Source: Propionibacteriaceae bacterium (GTDB lineage: Bacteria > Actinomycetota > Actinomycetes > Propionibacteriales > Propionibacteriaceae). Taken from it: 64,000 nucleotides of DNA. The notes below the pieces were generated by a model. The model saw only the letters and a list, made by a program, of their open reading frames with translations. It was not told the origin of the DNA and searched no databases. The stretch is taken from the NCBI GenBank assembly GCA_017306015.1, contig JAFKJK010000028.1, positions 21,605 to 85,604 on the forward strand. The letters run 5' to 3'. How positions within the stretch are numbered: position 1 is the first letter of the stretch; each line of letters opens with the position of its first letter. Of the stretch, positions 58,141 through 64,000 are shown in pieces. Made by a program: the position numbers and the translations under genes.

Positions 58141-59751
58141 GTGGCTGACATCGCGACCGGCCAGACCACGGCATCGCTGTGGGACGCGGCCTGCCGGCGG
58201 TACGGCGACCGTCGGTTCCTGGTGCATCTCGACGCCTCCGGCGGCCGGACGGAGTTCAGCTACGCGGGCTTCGCCGCCGCCGTCCACCGGGCCGCCCACG
58301 CCTTCCGGGCTCTCGGGGTCGGCACCGGGGACACGGTGGCGTTGCAGCTGCGCAACCGTCCGGAGATGCTCACCGCCTTGTTCGGCCTCGCCGAGATCGG
58401 CGCGATCGCGGTTCCCCTCAACCTCGACGCGACCCCCGCCGAGTTGCTGCAGGCGTACCAGGCCTGCAGCGCTCGGTGGGCAGTGGTGGAGGAGTGCCGG
58501 CTCGAGGACCACCTCCGGCTGCGCCGCGATGACGGCGTCGCCGAAGGCGGCCTGCTCGTCGTCCGCGGCTCCGGCCCTGTCGACTCCACGGAGCGGCCCA
58601 CCGGCGTCCCCGCCGACTCTGCGGTGGTGCCGGTGCACTCGGGCGTCCTGTCCTACGCGACACTCTGCGCGGCCCAGCCAGACCAACCGGTGACCGACGC
58701 GGGCGTCACCGGCGACACCGTCGCCGAGCTGCTCTACACCTCGGGAACGACCGCCGCTCCCAAGGGGGTGATGATCACCCACGCGAACCTGGTTTTCTCC
58801 GGGCACTACGGGGTGTGGCAGGCCTCACTGCGGCCCGACGACAAGGTGTTCACCACGATGCCGGCCTGCCACTCCAACTTCCAGCTCGCCGCGCTGACCC
58901 CGGTGCTGGTCGCCGGCGCCACCCTGGTGATGGCCGAACGGTACTCCGCCCATCGCTTCTGGCAGCAGGTGCGCGACGAGCGGGCCACCGTCGTCCAGTT
59001 GATCGCGATGATGGCGCGGACGCTGCTGCTCCAGCCGCCCACACCGGAGGACGGCTGCCACGACCTTCGGGACGCGCTCTACTTCATGCCGCTCAGCGAC
59101 CGGGAGAAGGCCGAGTTCGAGCGGCGGTTCCGCGTCCCGCTGCTGAACTCCTACGGCTCGACCGAGTCGATCGGCTGGGCGGTCACCGACCCCCCGCAGG
59201 GCGAACGCCGCTGGCCGTCCGTGGGACGGGCCGGACTCGGCTACGAGGTCGGCATCTTCGACTGCACCGGACGCGAGCTGCCCCCCGGCCAGGTCGGCGA
59301 GTTCCGGATCAAGGGCACCCCCGGGCGCAGTCTGATGCTCGGCTACCACGACGACCCGGACGCCACCGCTGCCGCGATCAGCTCGGACGGCTGGCTGCGC
59401 ACCCACGACGAGGGCTACGTCGACGCGGACGGCTGGTTCTATTTCGTCGACCGTTCGGTGAACGTGATCAAGCGGGCAGGGGAGAACATCTCGACAACCG
59501 AGGTGGAGTGCACGCTCACCTCCCATCCGCTGATCGCCGAGGCCGCTGTGGTCGGCGTCGCCGATGCCGTCCGCGACAAGGCCGTGAAGGCGTTCGTCCG
59601 GACACAACCGGGAGCGCAGCTCTCCGCGGCCGAGGTCATCGAGCACTGCCGCGGCCTGGTGGCCGCCTACAAGGTGCCCGAGTTCGTGGAATTCGTCGAC
59701 GACTTTCCCCGCACCTCCTCGATGAAGATCGAGAAACGCCTCCTGCACTGA
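58141..59751 (+). CDS. caiC: acyl-CoA ligase, CaiC-like
   Basis: A 536-residue AMP-forming ligase. A3 core ELLYTSGTTAAPKGVMITH, LNSYGSTESIGWAVTDP, SDGWLRTHDEGYVDADGWFYFVDRSVNVIKRAGENIS and the C-terminal lysine in RTSSMKIEKRLLH are complete. Sequence around these motifs resembles carnitine/crotonobetaine-CoA ligase CaiC. It would make the first acyl-CoA and so prime the CaiB cycle. GTG at 58141 with GAAAGGAACC upstream. Exact substrate unknown. Confidence 0.83.
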   Translation: MADIATGQTTASLWDAACRRYGDRRFLVHLDASGGRTEFSYAGFAAAVHRAAHAFRALGVGTGDTVALQLRNRPEMLTALFGLAEIGAIAVPLNLDATPAELLQAYQACSARWAVVEECRLEDHLRLRRDDGVAEGGLLVVRGSGPVDSTERPTGVPADSAVVPVHSGVLSYATLCAAQPDQPVTDAGVTGDTVAELLYTSGTTAAPKGVMITHANLVFSGHYGVWQASLRPDDKVFTTMPACHSNFQLAALTPVLVAGATLVMAERYSAHRFWQQVRDERATVVQLIAMMARTLLLQPPTPEDGCHDLRDALYFMPLSDREKAEFERRFRVPLLNSYGSTESIGWAVTDPPQGERRWPSVGRAGLGYEVGIFDCTGRELPPGQVGEFRIKGTPGRSLMLGYHDDPDATAAAISSDGWLRTHDEGYVDADGWFYFVDRSVNVIKRAGENISTTEVECTLTSHPLIAEAAVVGVADAVRDKAVKAFVRTQPGAQLSAAEVIEHCRGLVAAYKVPEFVEFVDDFPRTSSMKIEKRLLH

Positions 59752-59791
59752 ACCGTCCCGCGCCGCTGCGGGAACAACGAAAGGGAATCAC

Positions 59792-60664
59792 ATGGTCACA
59801 ATCAAGACCGAGATGGTGGGCCAGACCTTCGGCCCGTTCGTCCGCGACTACACGTTCCGCGACCTGGAGTTGTTCGCGCTCGGCTGCGGGGCGGGCATCG
59901 ACGGCAAGCAGGACCTGATCTACCTCAACGAGCACGACGAGCGGGATCCGAAGCTGAAGGTGCTGCCGATGTTCGGCGCGATGCTGATCGTCGACTCCGA
60001 GGTGACGCGGGTCATCGACTACGGCTACAACTACGCCGGCTCGTTGCACTGGGGCTTCGACATCCGCTTCCACGTCCCGATCACGAAGCTGAGCGACCAC
60101 GTCGAGACGAAGGTGACGCTCGCCGGGCTGTACGACCGTGGCGAGGGCAAGGGGCTGCTCGCCCAGCACATCGGCGACACCTACGACTCCGACGGCACGC
60201 TGCTGTTCACCAACGAGTCCTGGGACTGCCTGATCTACGACGGCGGCTGGGGCGGCCCGGCAGCGCCGAAGGACGTCGTCGACATGCCCGACCGTGCGCC
60301 CGACGCCGAGGTGGTCGAGACCATCCCGTTCAACCAGGCGCTGATCTACCGGCTGTCGGGCGACTTCCACCCCCAGCACATCGACTGGGACTACGCGGCC
60401 GAGAACGGCGAACCCCGACCCATCCTGCACGCGATCAGCTACGCCGGCGTGGTGATGCGGCACTTCATCAGCACCTTCATTCCGGGCGAGCCCGAGCGGT
60501 TGACCCGCTTCAAGACCCGGATCACCTCACCCGTCCACCCCGGCGACACCCTCACCACCCGGCTGTGGCAGGTCGGCGACCACGAGGCTCGCTTCGCGCT
60601 GGTCGACACCGACAACCCGGACGCGAAGCCCCACCTCAACTGGGGAATCATCGAATGGAAGTGA
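59792..60664 (+). CDS. MaoC-like double hot-dog enoyl-CoA hydratase
   Basis: A 290-residue protein of the type-2 (peroxisomal-type) enoyl-CoA hydratase group. The first half (residues ~1-150) is a substrate-binding hot-dog; the second contains the hydratase signature YRLSGDFHPQHIDWDYAAENGEPRPILHAISYAG with catalytic Asp and His. This fold is unrelated to crotonase-type CaiD, the hydratase of enterobacterial carnitine operons, which is absent here. It probably dehydrates a (3R)-hydroxyacyl-CoA to the enoyl-CoA used by the CaiA-like reductase. Confidence 0.84.
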   Translation: MVTIKTEMVGQTFGPFVRDYTFRDLELFALGCGAGIDGKQDLIYLNEHDERDPKLKVLPMFGAMLIVDSEVTRVIDYGYNYAGSLHWGFDIRFHVPITKLSDHVETKVTLAGLYDRGEGKGLLAQHIGDTYDSDGTLLFTNESWDCLIYDGGWGGPAAPKDVVDMPDRAPDAEVVETIPFNQALIYRLSGDFHPQHIDWDYAAENGEPRPILHAISYAGVVMRHFISTFIPGEPERLTRFKTRITSPVHPGDTLTTRLWQVGDHEARFALVDTDNPDAKPHLNWGIIEWK

Positions 60665-62043
60665 CCGGCCAGGAGGGCGTGCGTCGGCTGATCGATGACG
60701 CCCAGATGAACCGCTTCCTGAAGAAGATCATGTTCTTCTCCAGCGGCGGTTCGTTCCTGGACGGCTACGTGCTGTCGCTGATCGGAGTGGCGCTGATCCA
60801 GCTCACTCCGGCGTTGGGGCTGAGCGACATCGAGGTGGCCGCCACCGGGGCGGCGGCACTCGCCGGCATCTTCTTCGGTTCGCTGGCCGGCGGGCGCCTG
60901 ACCGACTTGCTCGGTCGGCGGCGGATGTTCATCCTGGACGTGATCGCGATCGGGCTCACCTCGCTGGCGGCCTGCTTCGTCACCGCGCCCTGGCAGCTGA
61001 TCGTGCTGCGGCTGCTGCTGGGCTTCTTCATCGGGGCGGACTACCCGATCGCCACCTCCCTGATCGCGGAGTTCAGCCCGCGTTCGGCGCGCGCGATCAC
61101 CATGGGGATGGTCTCGGCTGCCTGGTACCTCGGCGCGACCGCGGCGGCGTTCGTCGGCTTCGCCCTGTACTGGCCCGACGATGGCTGGCGGTGGATGCTG
61201 GGCAGCGCGGTGGTCCCGTGCATCGTCCTGCTGGTCGGACGCCACGACATCCCCGAGTCGCCACGGTGGCTCGCGCAGCACGGACGGGGCGACCAGGCCC
61301 GGGCAGTGATGCTGAAGGTCTTCGGCGAGGACGTCCATCTCGAGGACGAGGAGCCGACCCGCGCCGGCTTCGCCGCCGTCTTCCGGCAGGGCTACCTCAG
61401 CCGGGTGGTCTACCTGGGGCTGCTGATCCTCTGCCAGGTGGTGCCGATGTACGCGATGTACACCTTCGGCCCGATGATCATGTCGGCGTTCGGCCTGGGC
61501 GAGGGCAGCCTCGCGGTGCTGGGCGAGGCGCTGGTCAGCCTGTTCTTCCTGGTCGGCACGATCCCGGCGATGTTCTGGCTGAACTCGCTGGGACGCCGTC
61601 CGCTGCTGATCGGCTCGCTGGCCCTGATGGCGCTCGGTCTGCTCATCCCGGGCATCTGGCCGGGCGCGCCGGTGGTGGTGATCATCGCGGCCTTCGGCAT
61701 CTACGCGTTCTTCTCCGGCGGCCCGGGCATCCTGCAGTGGCTGTACCCGAACGAGATGTTCCCGACCGAGGTGCGGGCCACCGCCGTCGGCGTGGCGATC
61801 GCGATCAGCCGGATCGGCGTCGTGGTCTCGACCTATGGGCTGCCGCTGTTCCTCGCCGCCTACGGCATCGGTCCCACGATGCTGGCCGGTGCCGGTCTGC
61901 TGGTGCTCGCGCTGGTGCTGTCGGTCTTCCTTGCCCCCGAGACCCGGGGGCTCACCCTGGGCGAGACGAGCTCACTGCGTCCCGCCCCGACTGTGAACGG
62001 CGGGGACGGACCCCGCGTTTCGGAAAGGAGCCCTCGTGGCTGA
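60661..62043 (+). CDS. MFS transporter (sugar-porter/aromatic acid type)
   Basis: A 460-residue major facilitator with 12 predicted helices. DGYVLSLIGVALIQL, GGRLTDLLGRRRMFI, GFFIGADYPIATSLIAEFSPRSARA and the C-terminal YPNEMFPTEVRATAVGVAIAISRIG, FLAPETRGLTL show the sugar/metabolite:H+ symporter group. GTG at 60661 overlaps the hydratase stop (GTGA); ATG at 60655 is the alternative. A second, differently typed transporter inside the operon suggests separate uptake and export routes, functionally replacing an antiporter. Confidence 0.86.
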   Translation: MTGQEGVRRLIDDAQMNRFLKKIMFFSSGGSFLDGYVLSLIGVALIQLTPALGLSDIEVAATGAAALAGIFFGSLAGGRLTDLLGRRRMFILDVIAIGLTSLAACFVTAPWQLIVLRLLLGFFIGADYPIATSLIAEFSPRSARAITMGMVSAAWYLGATAAAFVGFALYWPDDGWRWMLGSAVVPCIVLLVGRHDIPESPRWLAQHGRGDQARAVMLKVFGEDVHLEDEEPTRAGFAAVFRQGYLSRVVYLGLLILCQVVPMYAMYTFGPMIMSAFGLGEGSLAVLGEALVSLFFLVGTIPAMFWLNSLGRRPLLIGSLALMALGLLIPGIWPGAPVVVIIAAFGIYAFFSGGPGILQWLYPNEMFPTEVRATAVGVAIAISRIGVVVSTYGLPLFLAAYGIGPTMLAGAGLLVLALVLSVFLAPETRGLTLGETSSLRPAPTVNGGDGPRVSERSPRG

Positions 62044-63322
62044 TTTCGACGCGATCGTCGTCGGTTCTGGCTGTGCCGGGCCGGTGGCGGCGTACGAGCT
62101 GGCGAAGGCAGGCAGGAGCGTCCTGGTCGTGGAACGCGGCACCTTCTGCGGAGCCAAGAACGTCTCGGGCGGGCGGCTGTACACCCATTCGCTGCGGGCG
62201 GTCTTCCCCGACTTCGCCCAGTCGGCACCGCTGGAGCGGCGGATCGCGCGGGAGCGGATCACGATGCTCGCCCCCGACGCGGCGACGACGCTGGACGTCT
62301 CGGACGAACTCATGCGCGAGGAGCGGTACGAGTCGTACTCGGTGCTGCGCGCCCGCTTCGATCCGTGGCTGGCGAGCCAGGCCGAGGAGGCCGGGGCGGA
62401 GTTCATCAACGGCATCGCGGTGGAGGCGCTGCTGAAGCAGGACGGTCGCGTCACCGGCGTCCGGGCGGGCGAGGACGAGATCACCGCCGACGTGGTGCTG
62501 CTGTGCGACGGGGTGAACTCGCTGCTCGTGCCGCAGGCGGTCGCCGCGTCCCGTCCGACCCCTCACGAGGTGGCGGTGGGCATCAAGCAGGTCATCGCCC
62601 TTCCTGAGAGGGTCATCTCCGACCGGGCGCTGTGCGCGGACGGCGAGGGCATGGCCTGGCTGTTCGTCGGCGACGCGACCGGTGGCCGGGTCGGCGGCGG
62701 CTTCCTGTACACCAACCGGGACACGATCTCGATCGGCCTGGTCGCGACGGTCGCCGAAATGGTGGACTCCGACACCCCGATCTACCAGCTGCTGGAGGAG
62801 TTCAAGCAGCACCCGAGCGTGGCGCCGATCATCGCCGGCGGGACCGTGGTGGAGCACTCCGGGCACCTGGTTGCCGAGGGCGGGTACGACGCGATGCCGC
62901 CGCTGGTCGGCGATGGCGTCCTGCTGGCGGGCGAGTCGGCGCTGATGTGTGTGAACGCCGGCTACACCGTCCGCGGCATGGACTTCGCGATCGCCGCCGG
63001 GCGGCAGGCCGGACGCAGTGCCGCCGCGGCGCTCGAGGCGGGCGACACCTCGGCCGCCGGGCTCGCCGGCTACCGGACGGCGCTGGAAGAGAGCTTCGTG
63101 CTGCAGGACCTGAAGACATTGCGCCGGTTCCCGCACTTCATGGAGAACACGTCCCGGATGTTCGACACCTACCCGCAGTTGGCCAGGGACGCCATGCGGT
63201 CGCTGTTCCTCGTCGACGGGACGCCGGTGAAGCCGGTGCGCAAGGCGATGCTGCCGCTGGCGAAGCGGGTCGGCTACCTGAATCTGGCCAAGGATCTCAG
63301 CAGGGGAGTGAAGGCACTGTGA
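62036..63322 (+). CDS. fixC: ETF:quinone oxidoreductase-like flavoprotein
   Basis: A 428-residue flavoprotein very like E. coli FixC: FDAIVVGSGCAGPVAAYELAKAGRSVLVVERGTFCGAKNVSGGRLYTHSL at the N-terminus, LLAGESALMCVNAGYTVRGMDFAIAAGRQAG at the second FAD site. With FixX it accepts or donates electrons between FixAB and the membrane quinone or other carriers. GTG at 62036 overlaps the MFS stop by 8 bp; a GGAAAGGAG site precedes it. Confidence 0.92.
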   Translation: MADFDAIVVGSGCAGPVAAYELAKAGRSVLVVERGTFCGAKNVSGGRLYTHSLRAVFPDFAQSAPLERRIARERITMLAPDAATTLDVSDELMREERYESYSVLRARFDPWLASQAEEAGAEFINGIAVEALLKQDGRVTGVRAGEDEITADVVLLCDGVNSLLVPQAVAASRPTPHEVAVGIKQVIALPERVISDRALCADGEGMAWLFVGDATGGRVGGGFLYTNRDTISIGLVATVAEMVDSDTPIYQLLEEFKQHPSVAPIIAGGTVVEHSGHLVAEGGYDAMPPLVGDGVLLAGESALMCVNAGYTVRGMDFAIAAGRQAGRSAAAALEAGDTSAAGLAGYRTALEESFVLQDLKTLRRFPHFMENTSRMFDTYPQLARDAMRSLFLVDGTPVKPVRKAMLPLAKRVGYLNLAKDLSRGVKAL

Positions 63323-63618
63323 GCACGCTCAATCCGATCACGGTCAACGTCAACGAATATCTCGGCCTGAACAAGTACGAGGTGGACGAGGACCACGCCC
63401 ACATCACGCTCGTCGAGCATCCCGACGATGGGGAGTTCGGCGAGCTCGTCCGGGTCTGTCCGGCGGCGCTCTACAAGGTCAGCGCCACCGGTGAACAGAC
63501 CTTCGACTACGCCGGCTGCCTGGAGTGCGGCACCTGCCGGATCGTGGCCGGCGGCGGTGTGGTGGCGAACTGGGAGTACCCCGGGCCGACGATGGGCGTG
63601 GAGTACCGCTACGGCTGA
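63319..63618 (+). CDS. fixX: FixX ferredoxin-like protein
   Basis: A 99-residue ferredoxin. VNVNEYLGLNKYEVDEDHAHI, the single cysteine in RVCPAALYK and the cluster DYAGCLECGTCRI (three cysteines) followed by WEYPGPTMGVEYRYG match E. coli FixX along the whole length; four cysteines would ligate one [4Fe-4S] cluster. GTG overlaps the fixC stop (GTGA). Last gene of the operon, about 90 bp before the repeat array. Confidence 0.93.
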   Translation: MSTLNPITVNVNEYLGLNKYEVDEDHAHITLVEHPDDGEFGELVRVCPAALYKVSATGEQTFDYAGCLECGTCRIVAGGGVVANWEYPGPTMGVEYRYG

Positions 63619-64000
63619 TGGCTTCGGACGGCACCAACTCGCCCAACGGGAGAGCGAGCCGCCGACGGGTTGGGAGGCTGCGGCTCCGTCCAACAGGTGG
63701 GCGTTTGTCGTCCCGGGCCCCGACCCGGGACCCTGGCGGCCGGGTAGCCGGCCTGGTGCAGGGATCCCGGCGTACGCCGGGACGACGCCCTCTCTCGTCG
63801 TCCCGGGCTCCGACCCGGGATCCCCGGCGGTCAGCCGGCCGGGTCGAGTGGCTGGATGGGTGCGGGGATCCCGGCGTGCGCCGGGACGCCGCCCTCTGTC
63901 GTCGTCCCGGGCCTCGCCCCGGGACCCCCGGCGGCCAGCCAGCCGGGCCGAGTAGTCGGACGGGTGCAGGGATCCCGGCGTTCGCCGGGACGACACGGGG
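63619..64000. repeat. array of three palindromic repeat units after fixX
   Basis: No gene. From 63707 three ~90-104-bp units follow one another (63707, 63797 and 63901 to about 63995). Each starts GTCGTCCCGGG, has a CCGACCCGGGA-type inner arm, a variable GGCGG/CCGGCC middle, and ends GGGATCCCGGCG...CGCCGGGACG. The two ends are inverted partners, so each unit can fold into hairpins. Single half-copies occur at 6296-6334 and 44101-44129. The array probably also serves as the operon terminator; it may extend past the window. Confidence 0.75.

Noticed and set aside
63707..63995. CRISPR-like array
   Set aside because: Units are ~90-104 bp with internal inverted arms and related sequence throughout; there are no short identical repeats with unique spacers and no cas genes.

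Overview
The window is GC-rich chromosomal DNA with strongly GC3-biased codons and frequent ATGA/GTGA gene overlaps. Gene content (a Na+-pumping methylmalonyl-CoA decarboxylase, an anaerobic-type cai/fix cluster, many ABC, GntR and DeoR sugar loci) points to an actinobacterium, probably near the Propionibacteriaceae; that placement is inference. No rRNA, tRNA, CRISPR array or intact insertion sequence was found. The first ~7 kb is accessory in character: a frameshifted arfB pseudogene, an RluA-type pseudouridine synthase, trmL preceded by a duplicated piece of its own 5' end, two type II toxin-antitoxin modules (TacAT-like and Doc-like) each with a palindromic operator, and an unusual M15 peptidase / endonuclease-phosphatase fusion.

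7-13 kb holds a deoC-rbsK-NUDIX-Gfo/Idh operon (minus strand), a VOC protein, a DAP-dehydrogenase-like enzyme and a DeoR regulator. 13-18.6 kb is a polyol-type operon: APC permease, FGGY kinase, GlpA-like oxidoreductase with a cysteine-rich C-terminus, and an FAD/NAD oxidoreductase. 18.7-22.3 kb encodes a complete membrane Na+ pump methylmalonyl-CoA decarboxylase (mmdA-D-C-B). cspA follows, then a GntR-controlled ABC/glycosidase locus (23-32 kb) for an amino-sugar or beta-linked disaccharide: lipoprotein, two permeases, NagB-like deaminase, GH4, GlcNAc-type kinase and GH3.

33.7-41.5 kb is a divergent regulon built around a GntR protein: TIM-barrel enzyme, FGGY kinase and glycerol-1-phosphate-dehydrogenase-like enzyme on one side; a HAD phosphatase, an ethanolamine-permease-like transporter and a NagD/AraL-like phosphatase on the other. 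A GTTAGACGTCTAAC-type palindrome lies at two of its promoters.

41.5-50 kb is a minus-strand cluster whose core (alkyl-DHAP-synthase-like FAD enzyme, degenerate ferritin-like protein, fatty acyl reductase fused to a HAD phosphatase, intact diiron ferritin-like protein) overlaps gene by gene and is flanked by two paralogous SDRs. Together these look like a bacterial ether-lipid or fatty-alcohol pathway.

50-63.6 kb starts with a membrane-anchored LuxR regulator divergent from an operon of MFS transporter, esterase, CaiA, CaiB, FixA, FixB, CaiC-like ligase, MaoC-like hydratase, second MFS transporter, FixC and FixX. This resembles the enterobacterial carnitine respiration system, but the transporter and the hydratase have been replaced, so the substrate is open. 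The end of the window is an array of a palindromic repeat that also occurs at 6.3 kb and inside the 3' end of the acyl reductase gene.
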